64,000 nt of DNA from Peromyscus leucopus (GCF_004664715.2 NC_051069.1:75104647-75168646), one strand, 5' to 3'; shown: positions 1 to 11,500, counted from the stretch's first letter. The notes: a model not told the origin generated them from the letters alone. Numbers and translations are program-made.

Positions 1-250
1 CCAACAGGTCTCTTAGATGCAGATTGACAGGGATAATGGCCTCTTAGGCTTCTAGCCAGGCCCATTTGAAAACTAACTTACCCCATTGTGAGAACACAGA
101 CTTTTGCCTATGGTACAAAATCTAATCCCAGTATTAAGGGTTCAACTTTGATTCCATGCTATCGGAGCCTGACAGACAGCTTCCCTGCACCCAGGATGTG
201 TTTCTCTCTGTGTGTCTCTGTCTCAGTCTGTATTTCTGTCTCTCTCTTTC
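1..250. other. Unassigned sequence, pyrimidine-rich at its end
   Basis: No gene or recognised repeat is visible. Positions 200-250 are rich in TCTG/TCTC units, a degraded simple repeat next to the old L1 fragment that follows. Confidence 0.5.
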
Positions 251-735
251 TGATAGAACAATTATAAAGTTTACCACTTCAACTCTTTTTAAGTGTACAG
301 TGTAATATTATCATAGCCATGTGAATTTCTGTGCTACCAGCCTCTACAATTCTTCATGTTGCTAAACTGGACCACTTGACCTTTCCAGGTCACTCCGAAT
401 TTTGTCCTCTTTGGCAGCCAACCTTCTAGAATTTGGCTGTTCTATGCTGTTCATCATGTCAGCAAAACAGGTGTGTTCTGCTTAGCACAATGTCCTCAAG
501 TTTAATCTGTGAGACATGTACCAGAATTTTATTCTTTACTAAGGTTGAAAAGTATCCCAACAGATGCATTGAGCATGTTTTGTTCGTCTATTCATGGATT
601 AATGGACACTTGGGTTATTTCTCCCTTTTGGCTCTGGTAGATAAGCTTCAGTGGACATGGTGTGCAAATAGCCTTTTATGAGCCTGTTTTTGATCCTTCT
701 GGCTATATAGAGGAAGAATTGTCAAGTCATACATG
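251..735 (-). repeat. Ancient L1 (L1M-type) 3' end, antisense
   Basis: The plus strand reads as the complement of a mammalian L1 tail: the phrase for the start of the 3' UTR near 270-300 (TTTAAGTGTACAGTG), the CTTAGCACAATGTCCTCAAG motif near 481-500, then the complement of the ORF2 C-terminus (TGGACACTTGGGTTATTTC near 603). It is diverged and has no intact frame. The subfamily is uncertain (L1MC/ME range). Confidence 0.8.
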
Positions 736-736
736 A

Positions 737-1045
737 TGCTACTGTATGTCTGTGTGTGTAACATTTGGGCATGTGTTTGGAGGCTGAAGGACAACTTTGG
801 GTATCATCCTTCAGGCACCATCACTTCCTTTGGAAACAAGTTTCTCACTGGCCTGGTACTCACCAAGTATGTTTCATTGGCTGGCAGTGAACCCCATGGA
901 TCCAGATGCCTCTGCCTTCCCTGTGCAGGAATAGCAAGAGTACAGCACCATGCTTAGCCTTTCCTTTCATGCATGAGGGTGTGCGGACTCAAGTACTTAT
1001 GCTTGCAAGGCAAGTACTTTACTGAGTAAACCATTTCCACATCCC
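737..1045 (-). repeat. Long composite B-type SINE (B4/B3-like), antisense
   Basis: The plus strand reads GGAGGCTGAAGGACAACTTT, then CTCACTGGCCTGG, then GCTTGCAAGGCAAGTACTTT and ACTGAGTAAACCAT. This is the reverse complement of a tRNA-like head joined to a long rodent body. A second copy of the same composite type is at 47160-47490. The exact Repbase name is uncertain. Confidence 0.65.
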
Positions 1046-2910
1046 TATAGTCCTTTTCCATTTTCCCGCGGCACCATGATGGCCTTTCCTATACTCTGTC
1101 ATGTCCCTTGCCCCAGCCATTGTTGGTGGCACAGCCTCACCATCACCCTAACTCCATTTTGTCACTTCTGCCCTGCACAATCTCAAAACCTCTTGTTCCA
1201 ATCCACTGAGCACATTAAGGCTATATTAATTTTTCTTTAACTGCAGTTCTGATGTACTTTCTTTGATTAAAGGGTGAAGAAAGAGAGAGAGAAGAGAAGA
1301 GACAGCCCTTTGGTGGTTCCTAACCCACCCGTTGGAGCAGTAACTCTCAGGAGCAGGCCAACACGACTTCCTTCTGTGTTCCAAGAAGACCTTGCTCCAA
1401 CCTCTCCTTGCCTCTTTTTTTCTGCTGTGCTCTTTGCCTTCCTTTCTGTTGTCGTCCCATCAGGCGAAATACCCTCACCCCTCAGAACTGATCTCACATG
1501 GAACTTTCACAGGACAGTCAAAATGGCCCTTCAAAGTTCAAGTACCCATTGGCTTATGATTCATCTCTGTAGCACTCGTGCCTCCAAGAAACCTGTCCTC
1601 AGACACATTCACCATAGTCCCCAAAAGGGTAAGGTAGCTGTTTTCCTCCCAATCATACTGAAAAGCCCAAGGCTAGGTATCTGCCTTATTGTTCTCAAAA
1701 CTCCAACATTCTGTACTGCAGGGCACACACACACACAAAAGAACTCTGTTGTTAAATGTTGAAGGCTTCATATTTTCCCGACTGTGATGAGAGTCATCTA
1801 TCTATTTTTAAAACTCCAAACCCTTAGAATTGAATCAGGTTCATAAATAGACTCTTTGGAGATGTCCTGGGAGTTCTTTATTAAGGGTCTAAATTATTGA
1901 GTTTATCTGTTTGTATTGATCAGAACAAAGAGATAACACCTAAATGCCTGTCCCCCTTAGGACGGTATAGAATCAGTTGCCACTGTATTTCACATTGGAC
2001 CTTTTGCAATTAACTCTTTTTTTATTATAATTACTGACTTCCAAGTGCTCTGTGCTAGCACATGAATCATGATTATCTCACAATGTGGGCGTCTCATGGA
2101 AATAGATGTAAGAAATATTCATCATTAGGCAGAGTGTCAGCTATCAGTGAGAAGTTTATAACTTATCTACTTTTTAATTGCTTTGTTTTATTGCCTCCTA
2201 TTGGACAGAATAAAATAAAAAGAATCACTACTTTTGCCAAAGAGAAGCAACATAAAAATAAGTTAAAATAGGAGAGAACTCTGCATGCGTGGTGTAATTT
2301 AAAGTAAAATTATAACACATAATAAAACTCAAAATGAGTTGCAGCTGTGGTTTGAAAACCTTAAATGTATCATTGAAAAGAAAATTGACTAATAAACAAT
2401 CTCCCCCACACTAGCAAATCAGTGTATATATGCAAATAAAATTAATTCATGTTGTAAAAGGCTAAAAAGAAATCCATAAAACATGTAGGAAGCTCCCATT
2501 TTCCAGGATGGTTACGGGGAAGAGGCAGAGGGAGGCCCTGCCCTGTTCAGTCAGGAAGACCAAGAGAAGAAGATAAAATCAGGAACCAGAGTCTCAGGAG
2601 GCAGGTGGGAGCCAAAGGAGGAAGTAGAACCAAAATGAGCTAGAAGGAGGCCACAGAGACTAGACAGGAAGACAGAATGAGCCAGTAAAGGACAATAGGG
2701 AAGCGATGCAGGCCTGTGAGTTGAAAGCATCCAGCAATACCCACCATAGCTCACACTGTGTTTGGTAAGTCTGGAAGCAACATTGTAAATCAATCAAGCC
2801 AGCTGTATATGCCTGACTTTTACTTCCAATCTGATTTAAAATTCTTGACTTCATATATGACTCTAGCACATATTAAAAATACCAAGGGCTTGAGTATCTT
2901 AAAGTTCTTA
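1046..2910. other. Unassigned non-repetitive stretch
   Basis: I see no gene, exon pair or confident repeat. It holds a short purine run at 1270-1300, a short CA run at about 1724-1736, and a purine-rich AGGA/GAAG stretch at 2515-2700. The 162-codon frame at 1274-1762 has low-complexity composition and no recognisable motif. Confidence 0.5.
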
Positions 2911-2914
2911 GTGT

Positions 2915-3052
2915 GTATGGAAGATACTAAGGGTGCATGTTGCTCTTGTAGAAGACCAGAGCTCTGTTCCCAGTACCCAACTCAAGCCACTCACAGCCCT
3001 AAGGAATCTGACACCCAGAAATCTGAATTTATATGTGCACATACTCACATAG

Positions 3053-3107
<55 letters not shown>

Positions 3108-3145
3108 ATTCTAAAATAAAATAAATCCTAAAAAAAAAAAAGAAA
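2915..3145 (+). repeat. B2/B3-type SINE with internal CA repeat and A-rich tail
   Basis: The B-box-like head is degraded (GACCAGAGCTCTGTTCCCAG) and followed by the body phrase AAGGAATCTGACACCC. A long CA tract comes next, then the tail AAATAAATCCT and a poly(A) of about 11. Head-body-CA-poly(A) is the normal order for a B2/B3 copy on the plus strand. Confidence 0.75.
3056..3101. repeat. (CA)n microsatellite
   Basis: An uninterrupted CA dinucleotide run of about 46 bp inside the B2/B3 SINE. It probably grew from the CA-rich SINE body. Confidence 0.97.
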
Positions 3146-3685
3146 TTAAAAGAAATGAGTAAGATACCTACTATGATTGTTTCATCAAATACTTTGTGAC
3201 TGATTGTTCTAAGATTTCTAGCCAGGATCCTTGCATATTTTAATGCCTAAGACAGTCCCAGTTAACACATTTGGACCCAGCATAGTTCTCCCATTCAATC
3301 TCAAAACTTCCCAGACTTAGAAGAGAAATTTTATTTCAAGTCTATGAAGTCATCTAGTTTGGAGTACAGTTGGAAAGCAGATTTTTTTAGAACACCTGCT
3401 TGTCAACTTGTTTACCGACCATTGAAGGAATATGATATATGCAACTTAACTTTACAAATAGCTTTAGACTCCAGGTAAACAGGTTTTAGTGACTAATTTA
3501 GACAGTAAATTTTTATATAGGAAGTATTCCTTAAACTCAGTGATTTTGTATAGCTATGGAATGTTTTTTAGAATCAATTTTTAGTATGAATATATAGCCA
3601 AAATGTTACTACCATCAACCCTCTGGAATATCTTTATAATAAATCATTACAAATGGCAACCATATTGTGGCAGCCATATTGACAA
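3146..3685. other. Unassigned AT-rich stretch
   Basis: No repeat or gene recognised. The sequence is AT-rich with no tandem structure. Confidence 0.45.
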
Positions 3686-3689
3686 TCAG

Positions 3690-3752
3690 CACTCTCTCTC
3701 TCTCTCTCTTTCTCTCTTTCTCTCTCTCTCTCTTTCTCTGTGTGTGTGTGTA
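3690..3752. repeat. (CT)n with (TG)n end
   Basis: CT dinucleotides broken by TTT interruptions, passing into a short TG run at about 3739-3751. Confidence 0.95.
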
Positions 3753-3890
3753 AGCATTTTAATGCTCCCAGAAATATAAGATAACTTGCATAATTGTCTT
3801 TTGTGACAATCACTTTGTTACTGGATTTGTGTAAAAAAGAGGCATTCTTGTTTTCTTATTAAAGTATCTAAAATTGCCTTTAGAATATTT

Positions 3891-4048
3891 TATTTAGAGC
3901 TATTAAATATATATTTAATAATATTATAAATATATTATTTATAATAATATATAATATATAAATAATATATTATTTATAATAATATTATAAATAATATTAT
4001 AAATATATAAATAAATATATATTTAAATATATATTTATTTAGAGCTAT
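3891..4048. repeat. AT-only palindromic tract flanked by a 13-bp direct repeat
   Basis: About 130 bp contain almost only A and T, with many overlapping self-complementary ATAATATTAT/AATATATT blocks. The 13-mer TATTTAGAGCTAT occurs at both edges, 3891-3903 and 4036-4048. The tract could therefore be an insertion or expansion bounded by a duplication. Confidence 0.85.
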
Positions 4049-4073
4049 CCTGACATAATCACCTGTCAGGATA
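4046..4073. repeat. Perfect 10-bp inverted repeat (stem-loop)
   Basis: TATCCTGACA (4046-4055) and TGTCAGGATA (4064-4073) are exact reverse complements around an 8-base loop. The hairpin abuts the AT-only palindromic tract. Confidence 0.9.
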
Positions 4074-4151
4074 AACCAAGAAGTAGTCATCCTGGGAACC
4101 AGATCACAGTCCTGCCCCCAACTCCCCACCACCTTGTTCCCTACTTTATAA

Positions 4152-4312
4152 GTGGCATTCCTTGTGGTGGGCTTCAACTGGAATGACAGGCACTTGGGAA
4201 CTAGAAGCAAGGAGAGCTCAAGTCATCTTTAACTAAATAGCAAGTTCAAGACCGCCTGGGCTACAAAGACCCTGTCTCAAACAAAACAAGGACAAGCAAA
4301 CAAAATACGCAC
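4152..4312 (+). repeat. Old B1/PB1-type SINE
   Basis: Degraded 7SL-derived SINE: GGCACTTGGGAACTAGAAGC matches the box around the B1 'cacttgggaggcagag' region, GTTCAAGACCGCCTGGGCTA matches the middle, and CCCTGTCTCAAACAAAACAA is the 3' end and A-rich tail. Confidence 0.7.
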
Positions 4313-4394
4313 CTCACATAAAGACTGTGAATTAAGTCCCCATCTTTTATAGCTTATTTTTTCATTAAAACTTTTCTAAATATTCATGCTTTTA

Positions 4395-5060
4395 CCCTTA
4401 GAACTGTGCTGCTCTCAACCGTGGTCAGGGAGGCTTCCTTTTTTGCAGTGGACAGCAGTCAATGGAGAGATGCAGAGCTGGTCAAAGCAATGAGAAAAAG
4501 AGACGGAGTGTTCAGCCCCAAATGGGACATTTTATCAGTCCCACCCACCAAGGCTCACGAAACATTGTGTAAGAAGGAACAAGAGACATAGGAGCCAGAG
4601 GTTAAAGAGGAGTTCTGTGAATTGCTGTCCTCTGAGCACAGCATGGCTATTGTACTTATGAAGTCGTAACTGTTGTAGTTACCTGCACAAGACCTGCATA
4701 GGATCAAGCCAACTGAGGTTCTGACGTAGATGACGAATGTGTTTGCCAGGCCCCACCCTTTTCTGAGGAGTTCTTGGGAACTGATGGCTGATGGGGAAGG
4801 GAGAATCATTCTTCATTGACTGAGCGCCCACGGTAGCTTTACCATACTTCAGTGAAGGGTTCCATATCATGCATGTATGGGTAGCACTAATTGGACTTAC
4901 TACGTGACAAAATAAAGAGGATGAGAGAAGGAGGAGGAGGAAGAGGAAGAGGAAGAGAGGAGATAAAGTAAAGAGGGGGACATGTTGGGGGAGAAGAGGA
5001 AGAATGGGAGTATATATGATCATTTTTTCAATATATACAGATATGAAATTCTCAAAAACT
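4395..5060 (+). repeat. Rodent L1 3' UTR (Lx-like)
   Basis: A run of familiar rodent L1 3' UTR phrases: GAGGCTTCCTTTTTTGCAGTGG, GGTTACCTGCACAAGACCTG, GGCCCCACCCTTTTCTGAGG, GATGGGGAAGGGAGAATCAT. A purine-rich G/A tract at 4918-4980 precedes the terminal ATGAAATTCTCAAAAACT. It is a 5'-truncated copy holding only UTR. A poly(A) tail is barely visible, so the copy is old. Confidence 0.85.
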
Positions 5061-6375
5061 ATTTCTTTACAAATTTCAAAGATGTTCATCTGAGGGACAT
5101 AAAGAAGTATAAATAATGTAGATTTGTGTGTAGAAAGTATAGGGGGATTCCATTTCATGGTGTCAGAAAGCTTTTGAAATCTCTAAATCTAAAGAAACAA
5201 CAAAATCTTTTAAAATCTCTAATTTACAATTCAAATAAGTGAAAAATCTATAAATTAAAAATAGCCAGAATACTTTTAGTTTTAGGATGCTATGCCAGGG
5301 ACCAAGGGATTGAAAGAAGAAACCACGCCGAGCTTGAGCGTCTCGGTTTTGAAACTGAATCTCTAAAGCACTAGCACACGAAAACACAGTGTTCCCTTAC
5401 ATGAATCTCAGGCCAAGCTCTTAGCAGTTCTTTAGAAGAAGCTGGTTAACATGATGGGGGCGGTGCTGATGGTGAATCCTAAGTGTCCAGGTCTTAGGAC
5501 AAAAGAGGAAAGAAATACAAATGCATGGGAGGCTGTGGTCAACAGTGTGGGGGACATCAATACAAAAAGAGCAGATTAATATTCCCACAGCATGTTATCG
5601 AGAATCCACATGACCACCACAGCAGGAAGGGGACTGCATATTCATAAAAAAATATGACTGAGAGGGCCCCCAAGTTCTGAAAACGAGCCTTGGTAAAAGT
5701 CATCACAAACCATCTCCCTGATTTATTAGACTAGCTTGGGAGTCCATTTCTGCGCATCTAACACCTGAGTCAGGAGACACACTGGTAGCTTTAAATTTTA
5801 CCTCGTGCTATAATTGCAACATAAAAATAAATCTGCCAGACTGGCTTCAGCAGAGCTCTTGGAATTGGAATGGTGCCGTGCAAAGAGGGTGTTTTTTTTT
5901 TTTTTTATGTATTTTGAATGGATGTGCACATTCATTATTTCCATTAGTGTCACCAAGCCCCCTCCCCAAATTTAAAACATATAAATGTTTAAAATGTGAT
6001 TTTTTTTTTTTTCAAATCAAAACACTGACAGTTTCCTAGAATGAGAAAGCTGCTCCAGGTTTGAATGGAACATTTCTCCGGGCAGGCCAAACAATGCCCC
6101 TTGCATATCTGTGAGGAACTAAACGCAGAACACACAACTCACAAAGAAGGAGCTTGTTGAACTGTGAAGAAACCACATGATTAACTGATTCTTCCTGTCG
6201 CAGGGTTTGTTTTTGACACCTGACATCTGTGCACAGCCACCCCAAAAATGTATATGTGAAGAAAAAGCAAACAGGCTTATTTTTTTAATGCTGTGTTTCA
6301 CAATACCTTTCTATTAAAGATTTTGTGCATTTTATCATATCTTATGGTTAACCTGTACAGGTTGGGTATAGAGGC
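5061..6375. other. Repeat-poor stretch
   Basis: No gene or confident repeat recognised. T-runs lie at about 5891-5906 and 6001-6012. The segments 5720-5890 and 6020-6260 have high complexity and are free of repeats, so they are candidates for conserved non-coding sequence, which only alignment could show. Confidence 0.45.
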
Positions 6376-6610
6376 CCTTAGGGCAGTGGTTCTCAACCTG
6401 TGGGGTCATGACCCTTTGGGTGTCAAATGACCCTTTCATGGGGGTTGCCTAAGATCATCAGAAAACATAGATATTTGCATTATGATTCATAACACTAGCA
6501 AAATTATAGTCATGAAGTAACAATGAAAATAATTTTATGATTGGAGGTCAAAACATGAGTAACTGTATTAAAGGATAGCATTAGGAAGGCCGAGAACCAC
6601 TGCCTTAGGG
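6376..6610. mobile_element. URR1-type hAT (Charlie-like) MITE with 8-bp TSD
   Basis: The element is 6384-6602. Its ends are the terminal inverted repeat CAGTGGTTCTCAACCT and a diverged complement ending GAGAACCACTG. The flanking octamer CCTTAGGG is perfectly duplicated at 6376-6383 and 6603-6610, as expected for hAT transposition. It is non-autonomous and has no transposase frame. The body matches two further copies in this window. Confidence 0.93.
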
Positions 6611-6613
6611 TAT

Positions 6614-6976
6614 TGTAGTGGTTTGAATAAGAATGCCCCTATAGGCCCATAAATTTGAATAGTTGGTGACCAGACAGTGGCACTATTTGAAAGGATTAGG
6701 AGGTGTGTCCTTGTTGGAGGAATTGTGTCGCTGGGGTGGACTTTGAGGTTTCAAAAAGCCAATGCCAAGCCCAGAGTATCTCTGCTGCCTATGGATCCAG
6801 ATGTAAAACTCTCAGCTACTTCTCCAGCACTATGTGTGTCTCTGGGCTATCATGTTCCTGCCAAGATGATAATGGACTAAACCTCTGAAACTGTAAGCCA
6901 GCTCCAATGCAATTCTTTCATAAGAGTTGCCATGCTCACAGTGTCTCTTCACAGCAATAGAATAGTGACCAAGAGA
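6614..6976 (+). mobile_element. MaLR solo LTR (MT/ORR1-type)
   Basis: Starts TGTAGTGGTTTGAATAAG and ends near GAATAGTGACCAAGAGA. It contains GGAGGTGTGTCCTTGTTGGA and the 3' phrase GTGTCTCTTCACAGCAATAG shared with THE1/MaLR-class LTRs. Possible 5-bp TSD GGTAT/GGTAG. No internal retroviral sequence is attached. A sister copy is at 16388-16760 and a third, on the opposite strand, at 18113-19192. Confidence 0.85.
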
Positions 6977-7088
6977 GGTAGCTCTTCATTCTGGAAATTT
7001 GAAACTTTGCAATGTATGTAAATGTAACTTTCCCTTCAACTTCCACACCTGCCATTGTTTGGATAAGAGCTATGCCAAAATTTATCCA

Positions 7089-7090
<2 letters not shown>

Positions 7091-7134
<44 letters not shown>
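7091..7134. repeat. (TG)n microsatellite
   Basis: An uninterrupted TG run of about 44 bp in otherwise unassigned sequence. Confidence 0.97.
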
Positions 7135-7137
<3 letters not shown>

Positions 7138-8064
7138 AATTCCCTAAAACAGCTCAAACAGTGAATCTTCATATTTAAATTAAGTCAGTGTTCTCAGCCC
7201 ACACAAGGCCTCCCACCTGTTCTGGTTCCTGGTTCTTCTCCCTTGCAATGTTGGAGACACAGTATGAGTGGCTTGGACATGTTGACTGTCAAACAGCCCT
7301 TGCCATCAGACAAAAGAGCCCATCCTCAGAAACAGTGATGCTGACAGGCATGGGAACAGAAGGTGCTTTTCTATCGGGCAGAGAAGGGAAGCCACAGCAC
7401 AGCAGCAGGAACTCAATTTCACCATAAAAGCCATGATCTCTTTGAGGAATCCTGTGCAGAGAATAGACCAGATGCCTTAAAAGTAAGAAAGTGAGAACAG
7501 AGCATGCACAGAGCACTGTACTGGGCTACAAAACTGCGCATGTAGCCTGCTAGGCGCCCTGGTGCTCTAAGCTTGGAATCTGCAAATGTACCTGACAGCC
7601 CTCCTTCCCCAGACCTAAGGGCCCACATTCCATGCTCAGGGCAGCACCTCAGCTAGCAGATGCTTTGATATAAAAGGCCTTAACAAAGGATACTGCTTGC
7701 AGAAAAAAAAAGAAGGATAATTACTAGCTTTCATCTTTTGGCTGAGGAATCTCATCATAACATGTCAGTATGAGGGCATAAAACTAAAATATTACTCACA
7801 GATCACAGTGTCAATGAAGTCCAATTTTCATTGAAAAGAAAGTGCATGTATTTAGCTGGTGACTAAAGCAAAAGTTCCCGAGGGTTCATTACAACTGTGT
7901 GCACCACACAAATGAATGAAGCCATTAATTAACTTTTCAGAAATTTAGAATAATCGGTGGATAGTTATTGAAAGTAATTATCAGTACCATTCACAAAGTG
8001 TGTGTCCTGCCTGTTGCATTGCTAGTCTAAAGATTCAACAGGGTAGTTCATAGAAGATCACAAC
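7135..8064. other. Unassigned non-repetitive stretch
   Basis: No repeat or gene recognised. Open frames of 60-80 codons on both strands overlap each other and show no motif. Confidence 0.45.
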
Positions 8065-8205
8065 ATTCCTGGGAGGAAGCCTTAGTGAGATCACTGAGGC
8101 TCAGGGAGGCTCCTTTTCCCAGCCCGATCACATAACCAGTGGGACAGAATATGCTCATAACAGACTGGATCTGTTGTAAAGCCTGAACCACACTGTCTCC
8201 AAAAA
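8065..8205 (-). repeat. MIR SINE
   Basis: The plus strand reads CACTGAGGCTCAGGGAGGCT, then a diverged 'gatcacataaccagtggga' and AAAGCCTGAACCACACTGTC. This is the reverse complement of the MIR core and tRNA-like head. It is ancient and much diverged. Confidence 0.7.
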
Positions 8206-10015
8206 GATGGAAAGATAAAAAATAAACATTCTTTTGAGAAAAAAATAATCTCTCACAAAGCTTGCTGGGAAAACCTTGGGAGCGTGCATACCACTCCTTC
8301 CCACTCATTTGTTCCTTGTATTTAATTTATTTTCAAAGGAGAGAGTGTGAGAGGCACGTACATACTCATCACATATTGATACCCATGAAATCCTGGCTAT
8401 CCATTCTCAGGAAGAGTGGAGGCAAAGGGGTGAGAACAGAACCCGGCACTAAGGTTCTCGTAGGCAGCTGGTAAATGACACATGACTTCTTGGAGTCAGT
8501 TTCATTCTGCTTCCCCCATGATGCAGTGAAGGGTGAAGTCACCAAATGCTCAAGCTGGGAGCCAGTCCAACTCAGTTCGTATTCTGTACAGTTTCACACC
8601 ATTATCCCAGCTTTTCCCAGTCTCACTTTCTCTTCTTCGAAAAGGAAATGTAATAACCACAATCCTTCCCACAAGGATCTCTCAGTGAGAGGCTCCTCCA
8701 AGCTCCTCACAGAGTCCTGGTCACAGGACAGTTGTGACAACAGGAAATGTTATGTGCAAAACTCGTAGGAAAGCAAGATCCTTACCTCCAGATAGTGTTC
8801 TTGGGCTCAATAGAAAAGCCCTCTGAGAGTCCTTCAAAAGCAAATGCTGCAACTACAAAAGCCCATCCAAGTAATTCTTTTGAGTTGTCAAAATATTGCA
8901 TTAGAAACTCTCAAGATCCTATTCAAACTGCCATAAGCCATTATAATGCATTAAAGCAGTGAGTGGTTTCTATAATGATGTTGATGGAGAAGTAAGGTAC
9001 TTAATAGGGATTCTCTGGCAAAGAGGAAACATTATTAAGAGAGCAGCAAAGGATGACCCGATTCATTAGCTGCTTGTGAATGGCAACCCCAACCAGTGGC
9101 TGAGAGTGTCAGAAAGTCTGCCAAAGCCAAGGTAAGGGAGGGTCAGCTTGTAGAAGAATCCAGTCAGTAGCCGATAATGCAGATGTCCGCAGTGGTCTTG
9201 CCGTCATCTCCTGGGTTCTCTGCATGACTTTGTTTTATTGGGAAGAGATTGAATAACCTCTAATGAAACAAAATTCATTGACAACTGTACCCAACCCACA
9301 GAATGTTCCATAAAGGGCCAGATCCTCCAGGCATGAACATCATTTGTGGGTTTTCTCTGTTCGTCCTGCAACTGAAATGCTATTTAAATGACTACTGTGT
9401 CACATGTTATTGCCAGAAGTCACGTGCTTTTACAAGCAAGGTGTGATCTGTTCTCTCTTCATCGGTCTCTTAATCACATTCTCTTGTGGTGAAGTTTACA
9501 TTGAACTATATTGGAGACCATTAAGTTTGTTTAAACACCACCGGCAATGAGGTTAATTTCACTTCTAAAAGGTTTCTCTGGACAGCCAAAGACATAAAAC
9601 AGACTTGGAAGCATGTTGCATGTCACTCACCTTAGAGACAGGGCATATAATACAATTCATTAAGCATAACTGAACCAGAAATCCTACAATGAAAATGGGA
9701 CAAAGAACAGCATGTAAACTGACTTTTTGAAGTACATCTTTCTCTCAGTGCATGGTCAGCAACCATTAATTTTAATGGACATAACCTGCTCATATGTCAG
9801 CTGAAGGATTTTACCTTCTTGTAATACAGGCTGTATAAAGAGAAAAATGTCCACAAAAAAAATGGAGAAATCTGCTAACGTATACCTAGAAAATGAAGTC
9901 CAAAGGCACCATAGTCAATCACACGTAAGTGAAAAATTATCCTCAGATTAAAAAAATTTGTTTCTTCAGAAAAAGATAACCTAGGAAAAATAATGTTGAA
10001 CCTGTACTCTTGATT
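8206..10015. other. Long repeat-free stretch
   Basis: About 1.8 kb with no recognisable transposon, microsatellite or gene. For this window that is an unusually long clean interval. Sequence around 9190-9480 and 9730-9840 is complex and balanced in composition. It could hold conserved regulatory DNA, but the sequence alone does not show that. Confidence 0.45.
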
Positions 10016-10021
10016 GACTAT

Positions 10022-10310
10022 TGTAGTGGGTAGCCATTCCAGCTTCGATCTGGAAGTTCCAACCCCCATTGAGTCTTCGGTAACTATCACGTCTACAAGG
10101 CGGGACCAAGAAAGGACCCTGAAGACCAGAGATCCGGATGTGCCGGCTCTCTTGGTTCCTGGACCCTGGAGACCAAGCAGAGTTCTCCAGAGAACACAAC
10201 CCAGACTGCACCACACCTTTCCCAGACCCACCTATCCCTCCACTTGTAAGTAACCCCACAAAATAAACGTCCCCTTTAACTACGTGGAGTGGCCTTAATA
10301 ATTTCACCAA
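10022..10310 (+). mobile_element. mys-like ERV solo LTR
   Basis: Starts TGTAGTGGGTAGCCATTCCA, contains the GC-rich phrase GATCCGGATGTGCCGGCTCT, and ends near TTAATAATTTCACCAATA. A poly(A) signal AATAAA is at 10262-10267. The sequence recalls the mys/MYSERV LTR known from cricetid rodents. No gag-pol sequence follows, so it is a solo LTR. CpG-containing triplets survive, which suggests a fairly young copy. The TSD is not clear. Confidence 0.75.
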
Positions 10311-10479
10311 TAGATTGTTTTTTTATTCACAATCCAGCTCTCCTGTCCCCTGTATGAATGTGAGTTTGAGAGTAGAGAGATGTGTTGGTCTCCAACACTA
10401 GAAGAGCAGCATGAGCCATCACACAAAGGGCATTCAACAGACACTTGTTCGACTGAAAAGAACTATCCACTGTTCCCAA

Positions 10480-10680
10480 AACTGCTGCCATATGTTCACA
10501 CCTCTGTGCTTCAGCTCACACTAATCCCTCTGCCTGAAATAAACCCCCAACTACCCAAACCCAATCTTCATTAATCCCCATCTGATCCACAAGAGCCATG
10601 TAATGCTAGAAGGTTATTCCTGATTCTCCCTGGAGGCTATTGATGTCTCAGCATATTGTATTATCCTGTTACATCCAGAA
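10480..10680 (-). repeat. L2 3' end fragment, antisense
   Basis: The plus strand reads CACCTCTGTGCTTCAGCTCA, CCCTCTGCCTGAAATAAACC, then a diverged 'cctgattctccctggaggc'. These recall the complement of the L2 3' end (ccctctgcctggaatgcc, cttccctgactcccc). Confidence 0.55.
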
Positions 10681-11497
10681 AACTTACTGAAAGTCCCAAG
10701 AAGAATTTGTTTAGATGAATCATACCATGGAAAGTTATACCAGGAATTAGAAAATAATAATGTATTTAATAGTTCATTAAAGCAACAGTAGGAAATTCAT
10801 TAAGTATTTGCTCAAACAACACATTTTTTTATTTTAAAAATTATGCACATGCACCAAATTGTGGACATATTGGCGTTGCTTAATGTTTTTCAAATTTCTT
10901 TAAAGTCAGACTTAGTGGAGAACAGACAAATGTATTCCAATGTATTCATCCCTCCCCAGCGTGTTACTGTGTACTATTTCCATTAGCATGTCTAAAGACA
11001 AATTGGCCAAACATGGCATGCACTTGGAAAAGGAAGGAATATTTTCAATGCTTTTCAGATAACTGCAAATACTTTCCTTTGATCTCACAAAGAAAATTCT
11101 ACAAGAAGGGTGGTTCCTCAATGTCACATGGAACCTGAAAAAATACCAACGGACTTTTAAAACTTTGCTGCATTGTTATTATTCTGGTTTTCATTTTGAA
11201 TAAATATGTTACCTATACATGGTTTTATAACATGCATCAATGTTTTTCTGAAACTGCATAGAGTATTCCAATCTGTAACCCAGTTAGGAAATGGCTGCTT
11301 TAGAATTAATGGAGCAAAAGAAATGGAATGTTTCTATTTCCTTCTCCCAATCCTGACCACAATATTAATACTAATATTAATATTCTGGATGTAAAACAAA
11401 CAAAGTAGTTAGAGGTGAGGAGGAAGAAAAATAACAGATGAAATTAGGAAGCAACAGGTCAATACCAGCATTTGTTATTTCATGAGTGCCTAGTGCA

Positions 11498-11500
<3 letters not shown>
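10681..11500. other. Unassigned AT-rich stretch
   Basis: No gene or recognised repeat. There is one palindrome-like AATATTAATACTAATATTAATATT block at about 11362-11385. Confidence 0.45.

Noticed and set aside
5720..6260. Ultraconserved-looking element
   Set aside because: The impression rests only on high complexity and absence of repeats. Without alignment it cannot be claimed, so it is listed only as unassigned sequence.
10022..10310. Possible complete provirus
   Set aside because: No second LTR, primer-binding site or gag-pol sequence follows, so it is a solo LTR.
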